64,000 nt of DNA from Vagococcus entomophilus (GTDB lineage: Bacteria > Bacillota > Bacilli > Lactobacillales > Vagococcaceae): contig NZ_NGJZ01000002.1 in assembly GCF_003987595.1 (NCBI RefSeq), forward strand, positions 248,001 through 312,000, written 5' to 3'. This document shows positions 16,418 to 25,475 of the stretch, piece by piece. The notes under the pieces were generated by a model, which ran no database searches, was not told the DNA's origin, and saw only the letters and a program-made list of their open reading frames with translations. The first letter of the stretch is position 1. Each line of letters begins with the position of its first letter. The translations under genes were made by a program, and so were the position numbers.

Positions 16418-19090
16418 ATGAAGCATGTCAAAATTGGGGCTTATATAGCTTTTATGTTGTCGATGATTTTTGTGATTGGGTGGCAAGTTCATGTGGTCGC
16501 GGTCACGGATTATGGGAATCAATACTTAAAACAAGCGACGTTAGAGGACCAAATAGGTAATGTAAAAAATAGTTATGGCTATGATGAGCAGATGCAAAAT
16601 AAGTACGAATTTGAATTTCCAGACAATGTAATGATTAAGGCAGGCAATACCATGACGTTGTTTCTACCGCCACAATTGAAAATTGGAAAAGCAAGTTCGT
16701 TTTCAATAAAAGATTCTGTTGGGGAAAAAATTGCCGAGGTAAAAACGGATGCGACAACTAAAAAAATACTAGTAACCTTCAGCAACTATTATGAAACACA
16801 TAAAAAAAATAGAAATATGAGTTTTAAGCTGTATACGAATTGGGATCATTCAGTAATAGTTGGTGGAACAGAGGTCACAGTAGATTTTGAGAAGTTTCAA
16901 CAAAATGTGTATATTGAGCCAATAAAAGCAATCGATTCTAATGAAATGATCGCACAGTGGGGAGAATTTGATCAAGAGGACCCGACATTAATTCATTGGA
17001 GGACCCGTCTAAATTTTAAGGGAGAAAATATTTGTCAGGCACTTTATCACAATGAGATAGGGAATCAACAGAAATTGGTATCAAAGTCTATTCAAGCTGA
17101 TATAGGTGAATTTGATCAATATGGGACATTTCAAGCACAAGAAGCAATCGATCCTACATTTATTCACGAAGAGGACGAACGAAAATATTTTGATATTGAA
17201 GTCCCTTCTTTAACAAGTGGGATACTTGTGAGGTACGATACGCGAGTCTCAAAAGAAAATAGCTCCAATATGCGCTACTGGACTAAAGGCCACCTATTGG
17301 TCCATCACTGTTACTTTGATACAATAGGTTATTCTTCTATGGAAGGAGGGCAGGGAGAAGGAAGCGGAGAGCAGACGAACGAATATCAATTAAAAATAAT
17401 TAAGTATGACCAATCAAATACTGGGATTAAGTTGCAAGGAGCAGAGTTTAAATTAGTAGATGCTACTGGAAGGACGGTTGCTAAAAACGTTGTGACAGAT
17501 ATGCAAGGAAATGCTGAAATAATGGATCTGGAAACTGGGGAGTATCAATTAATCGAAACTGCTGCACCAAAAGGTTATCAATCAGCACAAAAACCGGTAA
17601 CAGTTAGTATAAATCAAGATCAGCCAAAAGAAATAGAAGTCCCTGTAGGTAATCAAAAGAAGAGCGGCTCCGTTCGCTTAACTAAGCGAGATGAAAAAAG
17701 TCATAAAGTGTTACCAAATGCAATTTTTGAACTTAGAGATAGTCAAGGGAAGACACTGAAAAAGAATTTGAAGACGGATGAAAATGGTCAACTAAGTGTA
17801 CACAACTTAGTTGATGGATCTTATCAATTCGTGGAGACAACTGCACCAGCAGATTATCAAATCGATCCTACACCGCTCAGTTTTAAAATAGAAACAAGTA
17901 AAAGTGAAACAGTTGAGTTAACTAAAACGAATAAGCCAAAAGACAAGGTTACTCCACCAACTCCGATACCAGACACTAAACCAACACCAAATCCAATACC
18001 AGAACCACAAACGGGAAGTGTTTATTTGGAGAAAACAGATCAGCAAACAGGCCAACCATTAGCAGGAGCAATTTTTAGATTAGAAGATGAAAAGGGGGGC
18101 ACTTTGCAAGAAGGACTAATCACCAATGATACTGGAAAGATAGAAATCCAGCATTTGGCGGTTGGAACCTACCAATTTGTTGAAACGCTGGCTCCTTCTG
18201 GCTACGTTTTAGATGCAGCTCCAATTTCTTTTTCAATTACGCCGAAAAAAAAGAATGCCAAGCTTAGCAAAACCAATCGCCCAATCAAAAGAAGTGTCAT
18301 TCTTGAAAAAAAAGACAAACAAACAGGAAAAGGGTTACCGGGAGCTATTTTTAATTTGAAAGACTCAATGGGGAAAGTGATACAAAAGCATCTTGAAACC
18401 AACCAAAATGGCCATATTATACTAGATAATCTTTCAAGTGGGAAGTATGAGTTGAGTGAGGTGAAGGCACCAAAAGGCTATCAACTAGACTCCACTCCTA
18501 TTGCCTTTCAAGTGACAGCTAAAAGCAGTGAAACGATTAGGTTGATAAAAACCAATCAAGCGATTAAAGGGAGTGTCAGACTGACTGGAAGAGACGGGGA
18601 AACAGGACTACCACTTGTAGAAGGGGCTTTTTACTTGAAGAAAAAAAGTGGAGAAGTGGTAGAAAAAAAATTGAAATTAGACAACAATGGACAATTAGTT
18701 ATCAAAGATTTACTACCTGGGGATTACGAGTTTATTGAGAGCAAAGCACCAGCTGGATATGAAAAATCAGCTGATCCGATTGATTTTACGATTACGGGAA
18801 ATGAAGCGGAGCAAATCAACGTAGAAATCACTAATAAACCATTAAAAGGAAGTGTGTCACTGACAAAAGTCGACAAAAAAACCGGTCAGCATTTGGCAAA
18901 AGCAGTCTTTTCGTTAAAGACAAAAGCGGGTAAAATAGTGCAGAAAAACTTAGTGACGAATCAAAATGGAACACTTACAATAGAAGATTTAGTACCAGGA
19001 GAGTACCAGTTGGTTGAAGTGAAAGCACCAAAAGGCTACAAACTAGATCAGACACCCATCTTTTTCGAAGTGAAAAAAGCAACACAATAA
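16418..19090 (+). CDS. Cna-B repeat surface adhesin lacking a sorting signal
   Basis: An 890-residue secreted adhesin. A signal peptide (about residues 1-28) is followed by a Cna/SdrG-like Ig-fold adhesion region (~30-320; MTLFLPPQLKIG is typical). Six Cna-B (SpaA-like) domains follow, from about residues 322, 415, 533, 626, 717 and 811. They carry the isopeptide pattern of Lys in strand A, Glu in (V/I)E(T/S/V).AP.GY and Asn in the closing TN.P. A Pro-rich spacer lies near 511-531. The protein ends at the close of the sixth Cna-B domain, with no LPXTG, hydrophobic span or basic tail. It therefore looks C-terminally truncated, or secreted and held non-covalently. Confidence 0.85.
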   Translation: MKHVKIGAYIAFMLSMIFVIGWQVHVVAVTDYGNQYLKQATLEDQIGNVKNSYGYDEQMQNKYEFEFPDNVMIKAGNTMTLFLPPQLKIGKASSFSIKDSVGEKIAEVKTDATTKKILVTFSNYYETHKKNRNMSFKLYTNWDHSVIVGGTEVTVDFEKFQQNVYIEPIKAIDSNEMIAQWGEFDQEDPTLIHWRTRLNFKGENICQALYHNEIGNQQKLVSKSIQADIGEFDQYGTFQAQEAIDPTFIHEEDERKYFDIEVPSLTSGILVRYDTRVSKENSSNMRYWTKGHLLVHHCYFDTIGYSSMEGGQGEGSGEQTNEYQLKIIKYDQSNTGIKLQGAEFKLVDATGRTVAKNVVTDMQGNAEIMDLETGEYQLIETAAPKGYQSAQKPVTVSINQDQPKEIEVPVGNQKKSGSVRLTKRDEKSHKVLPNAIFELRDSQGKTLKKNLKTDENGQLSVHNLVDGSYQFVETTAPADYQIDPTPLSFKIETSKSETVELTKTNKPKDKVTPPTPIPDTKPTPNPIPEPQTGSVYLEKTDQQTGQPLAGAIFRLEDEKGGTLQEGLITNDTGKIEIQHLAVGTYQFVETLAPSGYVLDAAPISFSITPKKKNAKLSKTNRPIKRSVILEKKDKQTGKGLPGAIFNLKDSMGKVIQKHLETNQNGHIILDNLSSGKYELSEVKAPKGYQLDSTPIAFQVTAKSSETIRLIKTNQAIKGSVRLTGRDGETGLPLVEGAFYLKKKSGEVVEKKLKLDNNGQLVIKDLLPGDYEFIESKAPAGYEKSADPIDFTITGNEAEQINVEITNKPLKGSVSLTKVDKKTGQHLAKAVFSLKTKAGKIVQKNLVTNQNGTLTIEDLVPGEYQLVEVKAPKGYKLDQTPIFFEVKKATQ

Positions 19091-19397
19091 TAAAAAAATT
19101 CAGTAACTATCCATCAAGTACTACTCAGGAACACTCAGAAGAAAGTGAAGACTCATCACTAGTCATTGCATATTTCCTTTATTTAATAAGAGGATGTATA
19201 CAATGACTTTTTTTCAGTGAGGCTAGACAATGTAGCAACAGAGGCGTAGTTTATTTAAAAAAAACCAAAAGTTATAAAATAACACACTAATTTTTGACTT
19301 TTCCCCAAGAGTTTGATAGCTTTAAACATAGTAATCTATAAAAAGAAAAGCTTGGGAATAAGAGTTTCGTGAGGAAAAAAAGAGTAAGGAGAATAGA
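19091..19397 (+). other. Gap after the adhesin with a possible frameshifted remnant
   Basis: No intact gene. In the -1 frame relative to the adhesin, 19084-19206 reads on through a Ser/Thr/Glu-rich stretch (PSSTTQEHSEESEDSS, then a short hydrophobic piece), resembling a cell-wall linker. Two A runs (19073-19078 and 19092-19098) are plausible indel sites. No LPXTG is found in any forward frame. AAGGAG at 19386-19391 serves the ABC gene. Confidence 0.4.
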
Positions 19398-21734
19398 ATG
19401 TTAGAATTAAAAAATATAAAAAAATATTACAAGGTTGGAGAAATTACAACCAAAGCATTAGATGGCGTTTCAGTTTCTTTTCGTAAACAAGAATTTGTAG
19501 CCATTCTGGGCCCAAGTGGTTCGGGTAAAACAACAATGTTAAATGTGATTGGTGGTCTGGATAATTATGATTCAGGCGACATGGTCATCAATGGTAAGGA
19601 AACGAAATCTTTTAAAGACTCCGATTGGGATGCATATCGCAATAATTCAGTTGGGTTTATCTTTCAAAGTTATAACTTGATTGGTCATTTAGGAATTTTG
19701 GATAATGTTGAGTTGGGTATGACTTTGAGTAATGTTTCCAAACGTGAGCGAGAAGAAAAAGCACGAGAAGCTTTGACAAGAGTGGGACTCAAAGATCATT
19801 TAGACAAAAAACCTAATCAGCTTTCTGGTGGGCAAATGCAACGTGTAGCAATTGCTAGAGCATTAGCGAATAACCCGGATATTTTACTTTGTGATGAGCC
19901 GACAGGTGCACTTGATACGGAAACAAGTGTTCAAATTATGGAGTTGATTCGTGAGTTATCAAAAGAAAAATTAGTGATTATGGTTACACACAATCCAGAA
20001 CTGGCTCATGAATATGCCGATCGAATTATTGAGTTTGCTGATGGGAAAATCCAAAAAGATTCTAATCCGCATCAAGAGCAACCAAAACCAGACCAATTTC
20101 AATTGACACATACGAAGATGAAATTTTGGACAGCATTGAAGCTTTCTTTCAATAATATCCGAACGAAGAAAGGTCGGACGTTTTTAACCTCGTTTGCTTC
20201 AAGTATTGGTATTATTGGAATTGCCGTGGTTTTATCGCTTTCAAGTGGGTTTCAAACACAAATTAATAAAACACAATCTGAAACATTGTCCAAGTTTCCA
20301 GTAACGATTTCTAAAGTGGCAACAGATCAAACCGAGGCTAGAAAACAATCAGGAACCTCCAAGGGGACCTTTCCGAAAAGTACAGAGGTGACTGTCAAAA
20401 CTAGTGCGAGTGACAAGGCGCAACATACCAATAAAATTGATCAAAAATTTGTAGATTATGTTAATAAAATTAATCCGGATTTAAGCAACAACATTGGGTA
20501 TACGCGATTGGTCGGGATGAATTTGCTGAGAGAAGTAGACGGAAAAGCCCAGGCTGTAAAACTTTCTAATGACTCAAGTAGCAAGTCAGGGCAATCAATG
20601 TCATCTGCGATGAGTACCATGGCAGGCGTAGGTGTATCTTCATTTCCTCAAGAGCTTGAAAAAGGAAAAGGGAACTTTTTGAAAGAAAATTATAAGCTGC
20701 TTCAAGGATCGTATCCAACAAAAGCAACTGACATCGTACTGATTGTTGATAAAAATAATGAGACAAATATCAATTCACTCAGAAACTTAGGGTTTGATGT
20801 GAAAGAAGATGAAAAATTATCGTTTGATAAAATTATTGGCACGAGCATTAAACTAGTTAATAATAATGATTATTATACGAAATTGCCAACAGGGAACTAT
20901 ATTCCAAATACGAATTATCAAGAGCTTTATAACAAGGCACAAGATGAACTGACGATAACGGCTGTTCTTCGAGTAAAATCAGATTCTACAATGGATTTAC
21001 TGTCACCTGGTATTGCGTATAGTGATGAGCTTTCTCAAAAGATTATAGACGAGAATAAAGGTTCAGATATTGTAAAAGCACAAGAAAGCTCTGACACAAA
21101 TGTCATGACCAATGAAAAACTAGATGCAAGTACCAAGGAAACAACCTTAGCTTACCTTGGGGGGAGCAGTATTCCTTACAGTATTATGATTTATCCTAAT
21201 AACTTTAAGGATAAAGATCAGATTTTAGATTATTTAGATGCATATAATAAAGGGAAATCGAAAGAAAATAAAATTATTTATACGGATTTAGCAGGAACAA
21301 TGACCGAATTAACAGGTGGTTTGATGAGTGCGATTACGTATGTACTGGTTGCTTTTGCAGGTATTTCATTGGTAACAAGTATGATTATGATTAGTATTAT
21401 TACGTATACTTCCGTGATTGAGAGAACTAAAGAAATAGGTGTACTTAAAGCACTTGGAGCAAGGAAAAAAGATATTACACGTGTGTTTGACGCCGAAACA
21501 TGTATTTTGGGTGTTAGCTCAGGGACACTAGGTGTCGTAATTGCTTGGCTTGCAACGTTCCCAATCAACAGTATATTATACAGTATGACCAACTTAAAAA
21601 ATGTAGCACATTTGGAACTATCAAGTGCACTCATTTTGATTCTTGTTAGTACAGTTCTGACAATGCTTGGTGGGCATATTCCAGCAAGAATGGCTGCAAA
21701 GAAAGATGCTGCAATTGCACTAAGAGCAGAATAA
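19398..21734 (+). CDS. ABC transporter, fused ATPase-permease (MacB/FtsX type)
   Basis: A 778-residue fusion. Residues 1-225 are a LolD/MacB-type ATPase: Walker A GPSGSGKTT, Q-loop FIFQSYNLI, signature LSGGQMQRVAIARAL, Walker B ILLCDEPTGALD and switch His in VTHNP. The remainder is a MacB-like permease: one membrane helix near residue 270, a ~350-residue extracellular domain and three C-terminal helices with the FtsX core (SVIERTKEIGVLKALGARKKDI). Type VII ABC systems work by mechanotransmission rather than substrate channelling, often in peptide-antibiotic defence or envelope processes. No partner regulator is adjacent. Confidence 0.92.
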   Translation: MLELKNIKKYYKVGEITTKALDGVSVSFRKQEFVAILGPSGSGKTTMLNVIGGLDNYDSGDMVINGKETKSFKDSDWDAYRNNSVGFIFQSYNLIGHLGILDNVELGMTLSNVSKREREEKAREALTRVGLKDHLDKKPNQLSGGQMQRVAIARALANNPDILLCDEPTGALDTETSVQIMELIRELSKEKLVIMVTHNPELAHEYADRIIEFADGKIQKDSNPHQEQPKPDQFQLTHTKMKFWTALKLSFNNIRTKKGRTFLTSFASSIGIIGIAVVLSLSSGFQTQINKTQSETLSKFPVTISKVATDQTEARKQSGTSKGTFPKSTEVTVKTSASDKAQHTNKIDQKFVDYVNKINPDLSNNIGYTRLVGMNLLREVDGKAQAVKLSNDSSSKSGQSMSSAMSTMAGVGVSSFPQELEKGKGNFLKENYKLLQGSYPTKATDIVLIVDKNNETNINSLRNLGFDVKEDEKLSFDKIIGTSIKLVNNNDYYTKLPTGNYIPNTNYQELYNKAQDELTITAVLRVKSDSTMDLLSPGIAYSDELSQKIIDENKGSDIVKAQESSDTNVMTNEKLDASTKETTLAYLGGSSIPYSIMIYPNNFKDKDQILDYLDAYNKGKSKENKIIYTDLAGTMTELTGGLMSAITYVLVAFAGISLVTSMIMISIITYTSVIERTKEIGVLKALGARKKDITRVFDAETCILGVSSGTLGVVIAWLATFPINSILYSMTNLKNVAHLELSSALILILVSTVLTMLGGHIPARMAAKKDAAIALRAE

Positions 21735-21808
21735 AACAGAGGTTGGAGGGAGCAATGTTTCGCTCCGAGAAATAAGAAGTAGCCTCTTCTCACTGCGTTT
21801 ATTCAGAT

Positions 21809-21857
21809 AAAAAAGCCTAGGACATAACGAAACAGTTATGTCCTAGGCTTTTTTTTA
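21809..21857. repeat. CCTAGGACATAAC hairpin repeat, copy 2, bidirectional terminator
   Basis: Perfect arms AAGCCTAGGACATAAC and GTTATGTCCTAGGCTT around a 6-base loop, flanked by A and T runs, between convergent ABC and acetyltransferase genes. The preceding 21735-21808, read on the minus strand (CTTATTTCTCGGAG-GAAA..., CCTCCAACCTC), resembles the flank of copy 3 in the opposite orientation. Confidence 0.75.
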
Positions 21858-22376
21858 TAAGCAGAGTTGATAGGCATCACGTGCATTATCGACATAGTCT
21901 TTGACATAGATAATGCCACGATATTGAAAGCCATTCTTCTCCAAGAGATGTTTCATACGCTGATTAATCCTATGTGTATCTGCGCGTACTTGCCGAAAAC
22001 CCAATCGATAACTTTCACTAATCAAGTGCGAGAGAAAAAATGTGGCGAGACTCATACCACGATAATTAGAAGAAAGTGCAATGCGGTGAATAGTTGTAAA
22101 GGGTTGTTCCTCTTTTAGCCAACTTCCCTCTTCGATGTGTTGATAATTTTCATCAGGTGTTTGTTGTAAGGCCGCTGTTGCGACAATCTGTTTGTCTACA
22201 ATTAAGACATAGCCGAACCCCTGCTTAATATCCTGAGCGAGAACCTGTTCATTAGGATAGCCGTTTTGCCACTGGGGGCTGTTGTCTTTTGCAAGTAAAA
22301 CTTTTGCTTCGTCGATGATATGCATCATAGCGGGGATATCTTGTGGTTGTGCTTGCCGAAAATAGATGGTTGTCAA
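21855..22376 (-). CDS. GNAT-family N-acetyltransferase
   Basis: A 173-residue acetyl-CoA-dependent acyltransferase. The GNAT core shows a central strand and acetyl-CoA loop region (IHRIALSSNYRGMSLATFFLSHLI, with R.G.S.A in place of the common R/Q..G.G/A) and a C-terminal EKNGFQYRGIIYV. It starts with TTG at 22376, preceded by GGAGGG. The substrate is unknown. Single gene with a terminator shared with the ABC gene. Confidence 0.88.
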   Translation of the reverse strand: MTTIYFRQAQPQDIPAMMHIIDEAKVLLAKDNSPQWQNGYPNEQVLAQDIKQGFGYVLIVDKQIVATAALQQTPDENYQHIEEGSWLKEEQPFTTIHRIALSSNYRGMSLATFFLSHLISESYRLGFRQVRADTHRINQRMKHLLEKNGFQYRGIIYVKDYVDNARDAYQLCL

Positions 22377-22511
22377 AGCAATCCCTCCTTTATTTTTTAT
22401 AGTTTACTATAGATAAAATAAAAGTGGCAAGAAATAGGGGCTAAAAATATTTTGTCGAGCCTTTTCCTAGACTTTGATTAATCATACAGCAAATAAGCGT
22501 GTAGCTATTTC

Positions 22512-22560
22512 TGCATCAAAAGACTGTGTTTGACGTTACATTTTTGATGCATTTTTTTTT
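22512..22560 (+). terminator. Terminator-like hairpin just upstream of the acyltransferase gene
   Basis: TGCATCAAAA and TTTTGATGCA (20-base loop) followed by nine T, 44 bases before the ATG at 22604. The gene on the left runs the other way, so no obvious upstream gene needs it. It could be a leader attenuator. A perfect palindrome TGATTAATCA lies at 22475-22484. Confidence 0.6.
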
Positions 22561-22603
22561 TATACTTCATTTAGCAAACGAAGAAAGGAACTTAAAAGAG
22601 GAA

Positions 22604-23707
22604 ATGAAAGAAAAAAGGAAAAAATTAGAAGCGTTGGATTCACTAAGAGGAATCGCTGTTTTGATGGTGATTGGCTATCATTTATACCCAGAGTTTGTGA
22701 AAGGAGGATTTTTGGGAGTCTCTTTATTTTTTGTTTTGTCTGGTTTTTTGATTACATTAACAAGTGAAGCTTCTTGGACGAGAAGTACATTTACGATTAC
22801 TGATTTTTATTCCAAACGTATCCGCAGAATTTATCCGGTTCTGGTGGTACTCTTTGTTGCAAATGTATGTATTTTTACTTTTGTGGATAAGCAGTTATTA
22901 GGTGGCATCCGCTCTGAGGGAATTAGTTTTTTTCTAGGATATAATAACTGGTGGCAAATTATGCACAATGTATCCTACTTTCAAACGAATGGCTTGAGTT
23001 CACCGTTTAAGCATTTGTGGTCGTTGTCGATTGAAGTGCAATTTTATTGTTTATGGCCCATATTTTTTTTAGGGTATAAGAAAATTTTGGGAGAAAGATT
23101 TTTATTCAATCGAATTGTATGGATTGGTATTGGAATTTCTGCTGCGTTATTATTCATGCTTTATCAGCCGGGGGAAGATCCCAGTAGAGTATATTACGGG
23201 ACAGATACCCGTATTTTTTCGATTTTATTAGGTTGTTTAATGGGTGAAAATTATCAATTATACACAGGTGGCTTTTCAAAGGAAAGTAAGGAAGAAAAAT
23301 ATCTTCAAGTTGCCTTGCTCTTTTTGGGGCTAGTCGCATTTTTCTTTACAAACGAGAACTCACCATGGACCTACAGAATTGGTTTATTTTTGACCAGTAT
23401 CTTGTTTGCAGTCGTCATTTTGTTTGCAGTAGATGTCAAAAGTTTCACATATCGCTTATTGAATCAGTCTTTCTTAAAATGGATAGGAAAAAGAAGTTAT
23501 GGGGTGTACATGTATCATTTCCCTATTTTAATTTTGTGGAAAGCTTTTTTTGGAATGAAGATTACGGTTTTAGAGGCGGTTCCATTAGTATGCTTGATTC
23601 TAGTCAGCGCGGCATATTCATATAAGTATATGGAAGAACCTATTTTGACCCAAGTAAAGTGGTATGGCAATAGAAAGGAAGTTTTTTTTGATGAGATACA
23701 AAAATAA
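22604..23707 (+). CDS. Membrane O-acyltransferase (acyltransferase 3), OatA-like N-half
   Basis: A 367-residue integral membrane protein with about 10 helices, of the acyltransferase-3 family that moves acetyl groups across the membrane to envelope glycans. The N-terminal signature LEALDSLRGIAVLMVIGYH contains the family Arg and His; HLWSLSIEVQFYCLWP and SYGVYMYHFP are also typical. The ATG at 22604 is used because the longer frame from 22526 begins inside a hairpin. Classical OatA is one polypeptide with a C-terminal SGNH domain; here that domain is the next gene, overlapping by 17 bases. The target glycan is unknown. Confidence 0.88.
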   Translation: MKEKRKKLEALDSLRGIAVLMVIGYHLYPEFVKGGFLGVSLFFVLSGFLITLTSEASWTRSTFTITDFYSKRIRRIYPVLVVLFVANVCIFTFVDKQLLGGIRSEGISFFLGYNNWWQIMHNVSYFQTNGLSSPFKHLWSLSIEVQFYCLWPIFFLGYKKILGERFLFNRIVWIGIGISAALLFMLYQPGEDPSRVYYGTDTRIFSILLGCLMGENYQLYTGGFSKESKEEKYLQVALLFLGLVAFFFTNENSPWTYRIGLFLTSILFAVVILFAVDVKSFTYRLLNQSFLKWIGKRSYGVYMYHFPILILWKAFFGMKITVLEAVPLVCLILVSAAYSYKYMEEPILTQVKWYGNRKEVFFDEIQK

Positions 23708-24344
23708 AAGAAAAAAAAATAGGTTATTCTTTGTGATCGTTATTTTCATAGCAGGAGTTTTTATATACGGTATTTTTGGTGCGCCACGTAATATACTTGG
23801 AGGAGATCAAGCAAAAATCCAACAGGCGCTAAACGACAACGAGAAGTATATCAATGATAAAACTGGGGGAGATCATGACTCCACTAAGTCTTATAAGCAT
23901 TTGGTAGCAATCGGGGATTCTGTCATGCTAGGTGCCGCAAAAGATATGATGGACCAAATGCCTGGCATTACAGTAGATGCGAAAGAGTCCAGACAGCTGT
24001 TTAGTATTGAGGCGATTTTAAAGAAGGGGAAAGTTGGGGAAAAAGTTATTATCGGTCTTGGAACCAATGGGGTTTTTGACGAAGATACTTTTGTAGAAGA
24101 AATGGATTTATTAAAAGATAAAAAAGTTTATTGGATTAATCTTTGTGCCCCTACTACTACATGGGAAACAAGTATCAACGAAACAATCAGTGAAATGGGA
24201 AAAAAATATAACAATTTGACGATTATTGACTGGAAAAGTGAAGGCAGCAAGCACCCCAAGTGGTTTTATGAAGATCAAATTCATTTAAATATGGAAGGAC
24301 GAAAAGGCTATGCAGCATTTATCAAAAAAAGTATCGATCAATAA
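23691..24344 (+). CDS. Membrane-anchored SGNH acetyl-esterase domain partner
   Basis: A 217-residue protein with an N-terminal membrane anchor (about residues 9-28) and an extracytoplasmic SGNH domain: Ser77 in AIGDSVMLG, GLGTNG, and the Asp195/His198 pair in EDQIHL. It matches the C-terminal half of OatA, which accepts the acetyl group and passes it to the glycan. ATG 23691 has GGAAG about 8 bases upstream and overlaps the acyltransferase gene, so the pair is probably translated together as a two-protein OatA system. Confidence 0.87.
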   Translation: MRYKNKRKKNRLFFVIVIFIAGVFIYGIFGAPRNILGGDQAKIQQALNDNEKYINDKTGGDHDSTKSYKHLVAIGDSVMLGAAKDMMDQMPGITVDAKESRQLFSIEAILKKGKVGEKVIIGLGTNGVFDEDTFVEEMDLLKDKKVYWINLCAPTTTWETSINETISEMGKKYNNLTIIDWKSEGSKHPKWFYEDQIHLNMEGRKGYAAFIKKSIDQ

Positions 24345-24371
24345 AAGATTAGTAGATTGAGGAGTGAGAGT

Positions 24372-25475
24372 ATGGGAAGACGTGTAAACCAGAAACGAAA
24401 AAGAAAAAGAGGTAAAAAAGTATTTTTGTTCATTTTATTAAGCTTACTTGTTGCAGGGACTGGCTATGCCATGCATACGTATCAGGAAATGGATAAGGTT
24501 TTAAAAAAATCATATACTAAGTTAAATGTAGGAAAACAAATCAATCAAAAAGAAGCATCTAGTATGCAAAAAAAAGCGTTCTCTGTTCTGATTATGGGAT
24601 TGGATGACGATGAAAAAGATGAACGAGGACTTGGCTCAAGTCGAACAGATTCAATGATTTTGGCTTCCGTGAATCCAACAAAATCTGAGGGTAAAGTGGA
24701 TATTACAACGGTTTCGATTCCAAGAGATACCTATTTGCATATTAACAGTACAAAAAAGGAAGGGTATGCTAAAATTAATAGTGCGTACATGTTAGGAGGC
24801 AATGAATTAGCGGTTAAAACGGTCAATCAGTTACTCGACACGCCAATTGACTATTTTTTGACCGTTGATTTTCATGTATTGGTTAAATTAGTAGATGAGT
24901 TAGGTGGAATAACAGTTGATGTACCGTTTGATATTTACGCGAATTATGCTAGCTCAGAGGATCCAAATTCTGGAGATTTGTTGATTCCAAAAGGCTCGCA
25001 ACATTTAAATGGTGCGCAAGCTTTGGTATTTTCAAGAATCAGAAAAGTTGATGATGATATCAAAAGAGGAGAAAGACAGCAACAAATCGTTCAAGCTATT
25101 ATTGCAAAAGTAGCCAATATAAAAAATATTCCCAAGATGGATCGAATACTTAGTTCATTAAATGGACACTTTAAGACAAATATTAAAACAAACGAAATCA
25201 TGAGTTTGTTTAAAATGACATTTGACAAAAAAATTAGCTTAGAGCCTTTAGTCTTTAAATGGGAAGGAGGCAATGCAGATACCATGTTTGGACAACAGGA
25301 AAGCGTGGTTTATTTATACAAAAATAGTTTAGACTATGTTCGACACAAACTATTAGTTAATTTGGATTTGGAAAAGTCTGATCAGCGTGATCAAAAAAAT
25401 TATGAACCGAATGAAGATGGGACTGTCTCAGAAAAAACACCGAAGATCGATAATAATTGGGGAGGGAATTATTGA
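24372..25475 (+). CDS. LytR-CpsA-Psr (LCP) family glycopolymer ligase
   Basis: A 367-residue membrane-anchored enzyme of the LCP family, which attaches teichoic acids or capsular polymers from a lipid carrier to peptidoglycan. A basic N-terminus and one membrane helix (~14-32) precede the LCP domain. This carries FSVLIMGLDDD, SRTDSMILASVNP, TVSIPRDTYLHI, KINSAYMLGG and the Arg-rich FSRIR/KRGERQQQIV motif. ATG 24372 follows GAGGAG. The stop overlaps the response-regulator ATG (TGATG), linking polymer attachment with the two-component system. Confidence 0.92.
   Translation: MGRRVNQKRKRKRGKKVFLFILLSLLVAGTGYAMHTYQEMDKVLKKSYTKLNVGKQINQKEASSMQKKAFSVLIMGLDDDEKDERGLGSSRTDSMILASVNPTKSEGKVDITTVSIPRDTYLHINSTKKEGYAKINSAYMLGGNELAVKTVNQLLDTPIDYFLTVDFHVLVKLVDELGGITVDVPFDIYANYASSEDPNSGDLLIPKGSQHLNGAQALVFSRIRKVDDDIKRGERQQQIVQAIIAKVANIKNIPKMDRILSSLNGHFKTNIKTNEIMSLFKMTFDKKISLEPLVFKWEGGNADTMFGQQESVVYLYKNSLDYVRHKLLVNLDLEKSDQRDQKNYEPNEDGTVSEKTPKIDNNWGGNY

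Noticed and set aside
22526-22603. Upstream GTG start for the acyltransferase
   Set aside because: The start would lie in the loop of a terminator-like hairpin and has no ribosome site; ATG 22604 gives the family N-terminus.
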